Source: Spirosoma taeanense (lineage in GTDB: Bacteria > Bacteroidota > Bacteroidia > Cytophagales > Spirosomataceae). From it: a stretch of DNA of 64,000 nucleotides. Positions 51,577 through 61,900 of the stretch are shown piece by piece. Location of the stretch: the NCBI RefSeq assembly GCF_013127955.1, contig NZ_CP053435.1:930001-994000 (forward strand), written 5' to 3'. Numbering within the stretch: the stretch's first letter is position 1; every line of letters begins with the position of its first letter. Under the pieces are notes generated by a model. The model worked only from the letters and a program-made list of their open reading frames with translations. It searched no databases and was not told the origin of the DNA. The position numbers and the translations under genes were made by a program.

Positions 51577-52374
51577 TTACGCCCCTTCGCGTTTCCGAAG
51601 AATGCGTGAGAGCAAACCGGGCAGAAAACGCTTCAGGTAGATACCGTACGTTTCGCTCCCGCCAATGTAAACTTCTTCTTTTTCCTGCGAGACCGCCTGT
51701 AGTAGTTTCCGGGCAAAATCATGAACGTCCATGCCCTGCTCCTGATTGGTGTCCATCTTACCATGCACCTGCCCATCGGCCCCCAGGGCATGGAGCGAAA
51801 TAGGCGTTCGGATGTAGCCGGGACACACAATCGTTACGCGCAGACCACGATCGTAGGTTTCTGCCCGCAGAGCATCAAAAAAACCGTGCAGAGCGTGTTT
51901 ACTGGCGCAGTAGCCAGATCGCTGCTTCGTGCCCAGTTTGCCCGCTACACTGCTTGTAACGACGAAATGACCGCTTCCCTGTGCCAGCATGAAAGGCAGA
52001 ACCGCCTTGGTAAGGGCAACTACGCCAAAAAAATTAACGTCCATCAGCCGCTTATAAACCGAGAAATCCGTGTCGACTACGTTGCTGCGCTGCGTAATGC
52101 CAGCGTTCTGAAACACGTAATCGATTCGGCCAAAACGCTGGCGAACCGTTTCGACATGAACGGGCAGGCTATCGGTATCCGTCATATCCATGGGCAGAAT
52201 CAACATGTCTGACTCAGGCAGGTTGGTCTGGTTGGCTACGCGCTGCAATTCGTCGGTGCGCCGGGCTGACAAAATCAATCGCGCGCCCTGACGGGCAAGT
52301 TCAAGCGTGACGGCCTCACCAATGCCCGACGACGCACCGGTAATCCAGATGACTTTTTGAGAGAAGGCAGTCAT
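51577..52374 (-). CDS. SDR family oxidoreductase (DltE/DHRS7-like)
   Basis: A 265-residue classical SDR: IWITGASSGIGEAVTLELA, the basic LSARRTDEL NADP patch, YVFQNAGITQRS, VVTSSVAGKLG with the catalytic Ser, YCASKHALHGFF as YxxxK, then VCPGYIRTPIS. This layout matches DltE/DHRS7-type SDRs; the C-terminal tail is Arg-rich (LPGLLSRILRKREG) and may sit at the membrane. The substrate is unknown. It is divergent from the DUF2851 gene with 117 bases between. Confidence 0.9.
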   Translation of the reverse strand: MTAFSQKVIWITGASSGIGEAVTLELARQGARLILSARRTDELQRVANQTNLPESDMLILPMDMTDTDSLPVHVETVRQRFGRIDYVFQNAGITQRSNVVDTDFSVYKRLMDVNFFGVVALTKAVLPFMLAQGSGHFVVTSSVAGKLGTKQRSGYCASKHALHGFFDALRAETYDRGLRVTIVCPGYIRTPISLHALGADGQVHGKMDTNQEQGMDVHDFARKLLQAVSQEKEEVYIGGSETYGIYLKRFLPGLLSRILRKREGA

Positions 52375-52491
52375 AAAATGATGGGGAATATGTATGCTTA
52401 TAGCGCTATAAACCTACCAATGGAATGACGAGCAACCTACAATTTACCTAAAAGTTTCCTTTACCATAACTCCTTATTTTCATCGTTCGCT

Positions 52492-53784
52492 GTGTCTGAA
52501 GTTTTTCTCTATTTTCTCTGGCAGTATCAATATTTTAATACCCTTCATCTAACTACTACCGACGGGGAGCCCGTGCGGGTGCTGCATCCTGGTTTCCGGA
52601 ACTACGACGCCGGTCCTGATTTCACAAACGCCCGTTTGCTGATCAATGACGTAGAGTGGGGCGGAACTGTCGAGATGCACGTGAAAGCCTCGGACTGGCT
52701 GGCACACCGTCATCAGCACGATCGGGCCTATGATAACGTAGTGTTGCACGTTGTCTGGCAGGATGACCACAGTACGACCGGTAGGCCGATTAACCGCACC
52801 AACGGGACGACCATTGCCACGCTCGAACTTGAACCCCTTACCGATTCCGGGCTGATTGAACGGTATGGCCGTCTGGCTGACGCCCCGGAAGCCATCGCCT
52901 GTGCAGGTCAGTTTAGGTCGGTGCAACCGCTGCGGATCACATCTATGCTCGATCGGGCGATGCTGCAGCGCCTTGAACGTAAAGCTGCGGGTGTTCGGGC
53001 GGTGTTTGAACAGACAAACGGCGACTGGGAGGAAACGGCCTATCGGCTGCTGGCTATAAATATGGGGTTTAAAATCAATGCGGATCCCATGGCCCAGCTT
53101 AGCCGGGCGGTTCCCCTGAAAGCCATTCTGAAACACCGCGACGTTTTGTTACAGGCAGAAGCTTTGTTGTTTGGTACGGCCGGTTTGCTGGACGCTACTA
53201 ACCCGGATACGTATGTAACCGCGCTGGAGCGGGAGTACCGGTTTATGTCGGCTAAATACAACCTGACTGAAAAACGCCTGGAGACCCACGCCTGGAAATG
53301 GGGCCGGTTACGCCCGGCTAATTTTCCAACGCTGCGACTGGCCCAGCTGGCGCGTCTGGTAACTCGCCACGCCAGTTTGTTTTCCCTGTTTGTGGGAACG
53401 AGTGATGCCGAAACATTGCTGAACGCCCTTCAAATTACGCCGTCTGAATACTGGCAGTCGCATTATCGTTTCGGGAAAGCGACAGAGAAAGCCGCACCGA
53501 AGGTAGGCTTGGGCGCAGCCGAAAATATTGTGATCAATACAGTCGTGCCGTTGCTGGCGGCTTATGCGCACCATCGGGGGCAACCGGCCTATATCGACCG
53601 GGCCGTTGCGTTGCTGGAGCAGTTACCCGCCGAGCAGAACCGCCTGACTGATAGCTGGGAAACCCTCGGGCTGGGTATTCGGACGGCTTTTGATTCACAG
53701 GCGTCCATTGAACTATATAACGAGTTCTGCGTGCTTAAAAAGTGTCTGAACTGCCAGATAGGGGCAGGGCTTATAAAACAGTAA
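52492..53784 (+). CDS. DUF2851 family protein
   Basis: A 430-residue protein belonging to DUF2851, a family common in Bacteroidota with no known function. The recognisable N terminus reads SEVFLYFLWQYQYFN, then GFRNYDAGPDFTNARLLIND and WGGTVEMHVKASDWLAHRH, which resemble a nuclease or beta-barrel-like core but carry no proven catalytic set. A Cys pair with CVLKKCLNCQIG near the C terminus could bind metal. Translation starts with GTG at 52492. It shares a palindromic terminator with the convergent oxidoreductase gene. Confidence 0.8.
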   Translation: MSEVFLYFLWQYQYFNTLHLTTTDGEPVRVLHPGFRNYDAGPDFTNARLLINDVEWGGTVEMHVKASDWLAHRHQHDRAYDNVVLHVVWQDDHSTTGRPINRTNGTTIATLELEPLTDSGLIERYGRLADAPEAIACAGQFRSVQPLRITSMLDRAMLQRLERKAAGVRAVFEQTNGDWEETAYRLLAINMGFKINADPMAQLSRAVPLKAILKHRDVLLQAEALLFGTAGLLDATNPDTYVTALEREYRFMSAKYNLTEKRLETHAWKWGRLRPANFPTLRLAQLARLVTRHASLFSLFVGTSDAETLLNALQITPSEYWQSHYRFGKATEKAAPKVGLGAAENIVINTVVPLLAAYAHHRGQPAYIDRAVALLEQLPAEQNRLTDSWETLGLGIRTAFDSQASIELYNEFCVLKKCLNCQIGAGLIKQ

Positions 53785-53817
53785 AAGGAATGATCGGCCG
53801 ATCATTCCTTTTACTGT
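53778..53817. terminator. 40-base perfect palindrome between DUF2851 and Gfo/Idh genes
   Basis: Arms 53778-53797 and 53798-53817 are exact 20-base inverted repeats with no loop; the DUF2851 stop codon is inside the left arm. T-runs exist on both strands, so it should stop transcription from both sides. Confidence 0.9.
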
Positions 53818-53832
53818 TGCTTCAGTATTTGA

Positions 53833-55173
53833 TTAGCTGACGGCTACGTCCTGCTTGGTCGAATCCCAGGTGATACGTTTGCCGGTGTGCAGGGCCATCG
53901 TTGCCATAATGTTGGCCACCGAGTGGTTGAAGCCCACGCGGGCGGGTGCATTTGGCTCTTTCCGGCTCCGGACACACTCCATCCAGTTGAGCATGTGCAG
54001 CGAGGTCATTGGGTCACCACCGGTGTTGGCCGAGGTTTCCATTTTGGCCACTTCGCCCAGCGACATGGTTGGCAGCAGGTTCGCCTGCATATTCATTTCT
54101 TTGGCGTATTTAGCCTCCAGACCACCATCCGGCGAAATCTTGTTGGTGTCGAGATTAATCATACCCCCGTTTGAGAAATAGTATTCCTTCACGCCACCCG
54201 CTTCATTATTCATACGCGACGAATACAGCACCTGGAAGCCTTTGGTTTTGTCGTTATCCGGGCCGTAATCAAACACAGCAGTAAAGGTATCCGCGTTGAC
54301 GCGGCCATCTTTCCAGCTATAAACACCTCCGTTGGCGACTACGGAGCGCGGATGATCCAGACCACTGAACCAGTGAACAGTGTCGATCTGGTGCGACATC
54401 CACTGCCCCGGAATCCCCGACGAATAGGGGTAAAACAGGCGGAACTCCAGGTACTTACGAGGGTCCCAGGCTACTTTCGGGCGGTTCATCTGGTAACGAT
54501 CCCAGTCGGTATCTTCCTTCCGGATTTCAGAAACCAGTTTGGGCCGACGCCAGCGCCCCGGCTGGTTGACGTTCCAGGTCATTTCGACCATCGTAATGTC
54601 GCCAAACTTACCCGATCTGATAAAATCGTTGGCCTGATGGTAGTTGGGAGCCGAGCGTCGCTGCGAACCGACCTGGACAATCCGCTTCGAACTTTCGACG
54701 GCTTTAAGAGCCTTGCGGGCGTCGTCGAGGGATTCAGCAAAGGGCTTTTCGCAGTAAACGTCGCGCCCCGATTCTACAGCGGCTGCGCAATGGAGTGCGT
54801 GCTGGAAATCGGCGGTGCTGATGATAACGGCATCAACATCCTTTCGGTCGAGGAGTTCGTCATTATTCCGCGCTTTGAAAAACGAGCTGTCGTTCCAGCC
54901 TTTTCCTTTCAGATACTGTTCGGCCTCATCGCGACGGCGGTTCCAGATGTCTGACACGCCGACGAAGGCAAAGTTCTGGTTTTTAGCATGTTCGGCAAAC
55001 GCCGGTGCCAGCGACTGCCGGAAACGATCCGAGAAGCCGATAATGCCAACCCGAACGCGGTCGTTCGAGCCAAGAATACGGGCGTAGCTGCTCGCGGAGA
55101 AGCCCATGCCCAAGCCGGCGAGACTAAAGCTGGCCGCTGCCGTTTTTTTTATGAATTCGCGACGGTTTTCCAT
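53833..55173 (-). CDS. Gfo/Idh/MocA family oxidoreductase with Tat signal
   Basis: A 446-residue sugar dehydrogenase-fold protein. The start ATG 55173 reveals a twin-arginine export signal (MENRREFIKKTAAASFSLAG). The Rossmann part contains VRVGIIGFSDRF, VDAVIISTADFQHA and YCEKPFAESLDDARKALKA with the EKP motif, and the second domain has the WDRYQMNRPKVAWDPRKY loop. Such proteins often carry NAD tightly bound and oxidise sugars at C3. It is the last gene of a three-gene minus-strand cluster with DUF1080 and an isomerase-like protein, all exported. Confidence 0.92.
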   Translation of the reverse strand: MENRREFIKKTAAASFSLAGLGMGFSASSYARILGSNDRVRVGIIGFSDRFRQSLAPAFAEHAKNQNFAFVGVSDIWNRRRDEAEQYLKGKGWNDSSFFKARNNDELLDRKDVDAVIISTADFQHALHCAAAVESGRDVYCEKPFAESLDDARKALKAVESSKRIVQVGSQRRSAPNYHQANDFIRSGKFGDITMVEMTWNVNQPGRWRRPKLVSEIRKEDTDWDRYQMNRPKVAWDPRKYLEFRLFYPYSSGIPGQWMSHQIDTVHWFSGLDHPRSVVANGGVYSWKDGRVNADTFTAVFDYGPDNDKTKGFQVLYSSRMNNEAGGVKEYYFSNGGMINLDTNKISPDGGLEAKYAKEMNMQANLLPTMSLGEVAKMETSANTGGDPMTSLHMLNWMECVRSRKEPNAPARVGFNHSVANIMATMALHTGKRITWDSTKQDVAVS

Positions 55174-55257
55174 GTGTTTCAAATGATTAAGTTCAGACAC
55201 CTGACACCAGCTAAAGGCAATTGCCCGAAAAGTCTAATGGCTGACTGTCAATCTCTT

Positions 55258-55998
55258 TTAAAGAGTTTTGATTTTAATGTTTCGGAAAGCGACCCGGTTG
55301 CCATGATCCTGTAGTAGAATGTGGCCTTTGGGCGCTTCGCCAAATCGACCACTGGCGTTGTATTCCGGCGCTTTGTATTTGCTCATGGCAACCAGTTTCC
55401 GGAAGTTTTCGCTGCCCCGCTCGTAGTCAACAACTTTTTTGCCGTTCAGCCAGTGTTCAACGTGTTTACCTTTCGACACCACGCGACCCGTGTTCCATTC
55501 GCCAATGGGGTTGGCCTTTTTGCCACTTGCCGGGATCAGATCATACAATGAACCCACTGTCCGGTTGCCATCCCGCCCCATTTTGGCGTCGGGGTGTTTG
55601 TCGTCGTCCAGCACCTGGTATTCCAGGCCAAATGCAGACCCTTTGGGTTTGGGCGTATGCTCTTCTACGAAATACTTGAGCCCACTGTTGGCGCCTTCGG
55701 TCAGTTTGAAATCAAACGTAAGGTCGAAATCACTGTATTCGCCCGTCGTAACGATATCGCCAAAGCTATGCGATTCGGACCCGTCAGACTGCTGGATGAT
55801 CAGCATGCCATCTTCTACGTTCCAGCCTTTTTCGGGGAACTTGTCTTTGTAAGCCCCGCGCCAGCCGTTGGTTGTTTTTCCGTCGAAGAGCAGTTTCCAA
55901 CCCTCTTTCCGTTCTTTTTCGGTGAGCGTGTTGGGTGTCTGCGGTTTTTCAAAGGCCAGCAGGCCCAGCACCAGGCCCGCTAAGAATAGTTGTTTCAT
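55258..55998 (-). CDS. DUF1080 family exported protein (3-keto-glycoside hydrolase/lyase-like)
   Basis: A 246-residue concanavalin-like beta-sandwich protein with a short signal peptide (MKQLFLAGLVLGLLAF). Family features are GWKLLFDGKTTNGWRGAY, FDLTFDFKLTEGANSGLKYF, FGLEYQVLDDDKHPDA and the terminal GHILLQDHGNRVAFRNIKIK. DUF1080 members have been linked to cleavage of 3-keto-glycosides. A longer start is possible, but ATG 55998 gives the signal peptide. It lies between the isomerase-like gene and the Gfo/Idh gene, supporting that pathway. Confidence 0.88.
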   Translation of the reverse strand: MKQLFLAGLVLGLLAFEKPQTPNTLTEKERKEGWKLLFDGKTTNGWRGAYKDKFPEKGWNVEDGMLIIQQSDGSESHSFGDIVTTGEYSDFDLTFDFKLTEGANSGLKYFVEEHTPKPKGSAFGLEYQVLDDDKHPDAKMGRDGNRTVGSLYDLIPASGKKANPIGEWNTGRVVSKGKHVEHWLNGKKVVDYERGSENFRKLVAMSKYKAPEYNASGRFGEAPKGHILLQDHGNRVAFRNIKIKTL

Positions 55999-56067
55999 GG
56001 GTACGTAATCTATTACTGAATAATCCGGCAGACAACAAACCCTACAGTCCGCTGCTGCCACAACGAT

Positions 56068-57000
56068 TTACAGAGGATGATTTAAGGTTTTTGTGATGTA
56101 ATCCTTATTAATCTGGGCGCATTGGGCGGCCGTTTTGTCTTTCTCCGGAACCCCATCCAGCTCAATGATGCCCCAGCCTTTAAAGTTGATATCGTCAACG
56201 GCTTTGAACACGGCCGGAACATCAACGTTTCCGCGGCCCAGTTCCACAAACTTATAAGCTTTGGGGTTTTCAGGCTTATCGGGTAGGGGCGACATCGTGT
56301 CCTTCAGGTGCAGGGCATACAGGATGTCTTTATACTGCTTCACGGCTTTTTCGGGCTGACCTCCGCCCTGGCGATAGTGGGCGATGTCGAGCAGCAGTTT
56401 GCAATATTTCGGGTTCATCGTCTGCACAATCACATCAACTTCTTCGGGGGTTTCGCCAAGCTGGTTCATGTGGTTGTGGTAAGCCGCCTGAATGCCCATG
56501 TCGGCGGCCTGTTTGCCAATTTCATTCATAACCGTCGCCAGCCGCTTCAGCTCCTCAGTCGTTGGCTGGCGATCTTTTGGCCGGGCACTGTTGGTCAGCT
56601 GAATCGCCGACCCACCGAGGGCTTTAACAAAACTGGCGTGCGCTACGTGGGTATCAATGGTGCTTTGTTCTTTAGCCGGATCGATTTCAACGTTACCGCT
56701 CGAAAACATAGCCAGCGTCAGCTTATGCTGATCCAGCAGGGCCTTTAGTTCCGAAGGTTTGGCCCGATACGGTCCGAAGGTGTTGGATCGCAACTGAATG
56801 CCACGATAACCCAGCCCGGCAATGTCGGCAATAGCCTGGGCGTCGTTCCCCCCCCAGGTAATAGACGAGTAGGCAATTTTAAGGCCTGATTTCTTAACCA
56901 GTTCAGAATGGGCCATGAGTCGGCTGGCACCGGCCGAAACCGCCAGCGCCGACAAACCGGCCATCGTTAGAAACTGTCTTCTGTTTACAGTCTCGTGCAT
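56068..57000 (-). CDS. xylose isomerase-like TIM-barrel protein with Tat signal
   Basis: A 310-residue sugar phosphate isomerase/epimerase-family protein (AP-endonuclease-2/IolE type). ATG 57000 gives a twin-arginine signal (ETVNRRQFLTMAGLSALAVSA); an upstream in-frame ATG at 57039 is also possible. The barrel has metal-ligand segments AAYHNHMNQLGE, CKLLLDIAHYRQGGG, LHLKDTM and WGIIELDG, as in epimerases and hydratases. Such proteins in 3-keto-glycoside loci process the keto-sugar. First gene of the trio; its promoter is at 57054. Confidence 0.88.
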   Translation of the reverse strand: MHETVNRRQFLTMAGLSALAVSAGASRLMAHSELVKKSGLKIAYSSITWGGNDAQAIADIAGLGYRGIQLRSNTFGPYRAKPSELKALLDQHKLTLAMFSSGNVEIDPAKEQSTIDTHVAHASFVKALGGSAIQLTNSARPKDRQPTTEELKRLATVMNEIGKQAADMGIQAAYHNHMNQLGETPEEVDVIVQTMNPKYCKLLLDIAHYRQGGGQPEKAVKQYKDILYALHLKDTMSPLPDKPENPKAYKFVELGRGNVDVPAVFKAVDDINFKGWGIIELDGVPEKDKTAAQCAQINKDYITKTLNHPL

Positions 57001-57053
57001 AAGGGTAGGGTATAACCAGTGAAGACCGGATTGGTTCATTACTAGTAGTGAGA

Positions 57054-57061
57054 CAAATTTA
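57054..57061 (-). promoter_or_regulatory. TAnnTTTG -7 box for the three-gene keto-sugar cluster
   Basis: TAAATTTG on the minus strand, 53 bases before ATG 57000, between the SusD terminator and this cluster. No -33 match is obvious. Confidence 0.45.
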
Positions 57062-57112
57062 ATCTGATTAAAAGAAGAATCGGGCGCTTTACTTTTACTT
57101 GATATAAGGCAA

Positions 57113-57162
57113 AAAAAGAGTGATTGAGCAACGTAAATAGTATCGGCTCAATCACTCTTTTT
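57113..57162 (-). terminator. terminator of the FecR-SusC-SusD operon
   Basis: Exact 17-bp arms (57113-57129 and 57146-57162) with a 16-base loop and a T-run on the minus strand. It separates SusD from the keto-sugar cluster. Confidence 0.87.
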
Positions 57163-57174
57163 CTGCTTCATCAA

Positions 57175-58875
57175 TTAATACCCTGGGTTCTGGGTAAACA
57201 CGGACTTACCATCCTGACCTTTGGCACTGCGGTCAATCTGGGTTTGGGGAATCGGACGGTTTACGTGGAAATCCTTGATGTTCACCGCGGCCTGTGGGTT
57301 ATATTTCTTCACACGGTCAATTAGAACGCCCCAGCGCTTCAGATCCAGCCAGCGTACCTGCTCACCGGCCAGCTCGCGTGCGCGCTCTTCCATGATCAGC
57401 TCCAGGTTCATGTCTTTAGCCTGTACCAGCATGGCATCTTTCTTGCCCGGCCAGCCCGCCCGGTACCGAACGGCGTTAATAGCTGTAACGGCATCGGCCA
57501 CATTACCCGACTGCAGCGAAGCTTCGGCCAGCATCAGATACACATCGGCCAGCCGGAAGACGAAATAGTCGCGGCTACCGGGTTCATAGGTCAGGTCGGG
57601 CCGTTTGGTATCGAAGAACTTCTGCAGCGTTGGGAACAACGCTTCGGTATAAGCGCTGGGCACCAGCACCTGGTATTTCTTGGCCGCACGCTGCGCTTTT
57701 GTCCATTCCACACCCGGAATGAAAATCGCTGTATCGCCGGCTGCAAACGTAACCTTGGTCTTCGAATCATCAAAGGAAGCTGCGTTGAACGTACCGGGGT
57801 TATTGCTGAGCCAGGTATCGCGGAAAGTTTTCTTATACCGCGAGTCGTTGGTACGGTCAGCAAAAACCGTGTTCAGCAGGTAGGACGTAGGACGTAACCG
57901 CTTGAACGGGCGACCATAAAAAACATCCCGCTTCATGCCCGGCTGAACGTCGTACTGCATCCCGAAGAATAAGTGCAGGTTGTTACCGCCGTTAGCGGCT
58001 GCTATGTTGTTGGTCAGGTTCGAGAGAGGGTCTGCCGTGTACTGGACCGCAAACACGATCTCGCTGTTTATCTGGTTGTTTTCATCAAAAACACTGGCAA
58101 AATCGTCGAGCAGTTTATAGCCGTAAGCTGTCGTTACGTTTTTGCAGAGTGCAGCGGCTTTACTGAAGTCATCAGCCGCTTTCGAGGATGAATACGCTTT
58201 CGTCAGATACACTCTGGCCAGTAAGGTTTCGGCGGCTGGTTTGGTTGCCCGGCCATACTCAGAAGACTGGGCTTTGGGTTCCAGATCAGCAACCGCATCG
58301 GTCAGATCCTTGATGATCGCAGCATATATTTCAGCGTCCGTTGCCCGCTTGGTTTCTTTGGTTGGAACCAGGGTTTCAGTAAGCCGTAGGTCCACCGGGC
58401 CCCACTGCTGATGCAGGATATAGTAGTAATGGGCACGTAAAAACTTCGCTTCAGCGACCCGGATTTTCTTGACCGCATCCGAAATGCCGGTTACGTTCGG
58501 GGCGCGCCCTATAACGGCATTGCAGGTATTGATTCCCTTGTACAGTTCGTCCCAGGTGTTGGCCAGATAATCGACTGTAGGGTTCAACTGAGCGTCGTAG
58601 AAATGGAAGCCTTTGTAGCCCCCGTCGGCCCCTGTCGCGTATATATCCGTGCCGTACTCCGACATGGTTAAGCCCTGCTGGGTGCCGTAGTAATACCGGA
58701 GCGTTGAATAGGCTGCTTTTACGGCGTCCTCAAAGCCTTTCGTCGTGTTTATGTAATCGTTACCGATATTGGAAACTACCTCTTCTTTGAGGACGTCCTG
58801 ACACGACTGGCCCGTAAGCAGCATGGCTGCTACGCCGGTAATTTTTAGGGTATTTGTTAAGATTTTGAATTTCAT
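57175..58875 (-). CDS. SusD/RagB family outer-membrane lipoprotein
   Basis: A 566-residue surface-binding lipoprotein, the largest SusD here. Cys25 is the lipidation site (LLTGQSCQDVLKEE). The SusD motifs are YSTLRYYYGTQQGLTM, EAKFLRAHYYYILHQQWGPVDLRL and the C-terminal LELIMEERARELAGEQVRWLDLKRWG. It is co-transcribed with the SusC and FecR genes upstream and stops at the terminator 57113-57162. Confidence 0.93.
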   Translation of the reverse strand: MKFKILTNTLKITGVAAMLLTGQSCQDVLKEEVVSNIGNDYINTTKGFEDAVKAAYSTLRYYYGTQQGLTMSEYGTDIYATGADGGYKGFHFYDAQLNPTVDYLANTWDELYKGINTCNAVIGRAPNVTGISDAVKKIRVAEAKFLRAHYYYILHQQWGPVDLRLTETLVPTKETKRATDAEIYAAIIKDLTDAVADLEPKAQSSEYGRATKPAAETLLARVYLTKAYSSSKAADDFSKAAALCKNVTTAYGYKLLDDFASVFDENNQINSEIVFAVQYTADPLSNLTNNIAAANGGNNLHLFFGMQYDVQPGMKRDVFYGRPFKRLRPTSYLLNTVFADRTNDSRYKKTFRDTWLSNNPGTFNAASFDDSKTKVTFAAGDTAIFIPGVEWTKAQRAAKKYQVLVPSAYTEALFPTLQKFFDTKRPDLTYEPGSRDYFVFRLADVYLMLAEASLQSGNVADAVTAINAVRYRAGWPGKKDAMLVQAKDMNLELIMEERARELAGEQVRWLDLKRWGVLIDRVKKYNPQAAVNIKDFHVNRPIPQTQIDRSAKGQDGKSVFTQNPGY

Positions 58876-58918
58876 TGGTTTAATGGCTTAAAGCTTGTCT
58901 GCAACTTTGCTGGCTGAA

Positions 58919-61900
58919 TTAGAAACGAACGTTCAGACCGAAGGTCATCACCATCGTTGCCGGCACCACACCGGTTTCACTCAAAGCAAGGCCCGTTGTT
59001 TCCGGATCGATACCGTTATACTTGCTCCGGTATTCCGACCAGATGAACGGCTGCTGAATGCTGGTGTACAACCGCAGCGATTCCATCTTCAGCCGTTTAG
59101 CGATAGTCGGGCTAAAGGTGTAGCCAAAGTTGATGTTCCGAAGCTTCACGAAGGTTCCATCGAAATACGATATGGTTGAGTTGTAAACCGGGAATTCCTG
59201 GTTGCTCTTCGGACGGGGGAATTCGTTCGTTGGGTTGTTTGGCGTCCAGTAGTCCACCTTGATCTGCTCATAGCGACCCGCCAGGGCGTTCCGGTTGAGG
59301 TGGAAATCGCTGCGAAGCAGGTTGCCAAAGCGACCGTAGAAGAAAAACGACAGATCGAATCCTTTGAAGCTAAAGCGGTTGGTGATACCCCCACTGAACT
59401 TCGGCACGTCTGATCCGATAATAACGCGGTCATCGGCCGTAATCCGGCCATCGGCATTGGTATCCTGAATTTTGATCTGACCTACTTCGCTGCCGTATGA
59501 TTTAGCTTTGTCGGCCTCGTTGGTCTGCCAGATACCAATTTTTTTGTAGTTATACACGGTGCTCAGCGGGCGGCCAATGAACCAGCCGTTCCCGATATCA
59601 TCAACCTTACCGTTGTACAGCGACACGATAGCCTCTGTATTCTTCATGAAGGTAAAATCCGTTGACCATTTGAAGCCCGATGGCGAATTGATGTTGTACG
59701 TTGTAAAGGTCAGTTCAACACCCCGGTTGCGGGTTTCCCCTACGTTACGAGTCACCGAGTTAAAGCCGACCGAACCCGGTAGCTGATCGGCCAGGAGCAG
59801 CGCCGTGGTATTGGTCTGATACAATTCGAGCGATCCCTGCAGGCGACCTCTCCAGAAGCTGAAATCAACCCCGAAGTTAAGAGTTGCCGACGTCTCCCAG
59901 CGCAGGTCAGGATTACCGATGGTGTTAGGCCGGTAGCCAAACGCAGCGGAAGTTCCCCAGGCATAAGCAGTGCGGCTCAGCAGGCCCTGCGTCTGGTAAG
60001 GAGTTACGGCCTGGTTACCCACCGAACCATACCCGGCCCGTAATTTCAACAGGTCAATCCAGGTTACACCTTTCAGGAAGGGTTCATTATTAACGTTCCA
60101 GCCAAGGGCTACACCCGGGAAGTTACCATACTTCGTGTTTTCACCGAACCGGCTCGAACCATCGCGACGAATCGTTGCCGTAATCAGATATTTATCGTTG
60201 AAATCGTAGTTGACCCGGGCCATGTACGAATTAATCGTCCACTGCACCAGTTCGCTGGCCGTAGCCTGTACAGAACTGGCCGCGCCCAGATTGTAAAACT
60301 GCTGACTCTCAGCCGGAATGCCCTGAACGTCTGTCCGGAAGCGTTCGTAATTGTCCCGCTGGATGGAGTGGAGCAGGGTTACGTTCAGATTATGTTTACC
60401 ACCAAAGTTCTTCGTGTAATTAACGATGTTCTCCAGCGTATAATTGAAGCCGAAACGGTTCTCGTTAAAGGCCTGCGGATCGCCAAGTTTACGGGCGTTG
60501 GTGCGTGAGCCAATGAACCGTCCCCAGCGGGCCAGCGTGAAGTCAGGCCCGAAATTGACCCGGTAGGTTAGACCTTCCAGAATCTTGGCTTCTGCATAAA
60601 CGCTGTTGAAAATCCGGTACCTTTTGGTCTGGTCTACCTGGGCACCCGGTACAATTTCGGCCAGTGGGTTGGTGAGCAGGGCATCGTTGGTTGGCGAGAA
60701 AATGATGTTGCCATTATCATCATAGGGAGCCGCCAGCGGGTTTTGCTGAATCGTAAATTGATACGGGTTGAGATTCTCGCCGTTCCGAACGCTATGCATC
60801 AGGTAGGACGAGAGGCCGATTTTCAGGACTTTATTGATTTGGTGATCAATGTTAGCCCGCAAGGAATACCGCGTGAAATCAAGTCCTTTCGAAATGCCAT
60901 TGTCCTTGAAATAGCCTGCGGATACGTAAAACTGGGTTCTGTCATTTCCGCCCTGAACGCCAATCGAATGATTCTGCATGGAGCCATTTTTCAGGATCAT
61001 ATCCTGCCAGTCGGTGTTGGTTCCATTGGCAAGTCCCTTCGCAACGGCCGGGTCGCCACCCAGAACGGCTACTTTCGAATCTGCATAAGGATCAACTACG
61101 CCGGTAGGAACCGGATTGCCGTTGGCATCTTTATAGCCGCCCGTAGCCCGGTAAGACTCCCGAACGAACTCGGCAAACTCCGACCCACTGAATAATTCGA
61201 GTTTATCCAATGGCTTTGATATACCGGCATAGGCGTCATACGACACGGTTGTTTTCCCTTTCTGTCCCCCCCGCTTGGTGGTAATCAGAACAACTCCGTT
61301 GGCACCCCGCGCGCCATAAATAGCCGTAGCCGTAGCGTCTTTCAGAACTTCCATGGAGGCTACGTCATTCGGGTTAAAGTCCTCGTAGCCGGCCGAAAGC
61401 GGAATACCGTCGACAACGTACAGCGGATCATTGCTGGCGCTGAACGACCGACGGCCCCGAATCCGGATGGTAGGCACTGAACCGGGCCTTGAACCCGTCT
61501 GCGTTACGTCGACCCCCGCGGCCCGTCCCTGAAGAGCCTGGCCGAGGTTTGTGATAGGCATTTCCTGGATCTCTTTCGACGTAACCTGCGTAATAGCGCC
61601 GGTTAACTGACTCTTCCGTTGCGTACCGTAACCGACAACGACGACCTCGTTCAGAGCACGCGTGTCTGTTTCAACCTTGACGTTAACAGACGTGCGGTTG
61701 CCTACACTAATTTCCTGTGACAGGAAGCCTACCGACGAGAATACCAATATGGCCTGTTCATTCGGAACATTAATCCGGTAATCGCCATTTGCATCCGTTG
61801 TTGTGCCGCGCGTTGTTCCTTTTACGGTTACGCTTACGCCTGGCAGCGGGTTATTGTCATCGGATGAAAGGACGCGCCCGCTGACCACCCGCTCCTGAGC

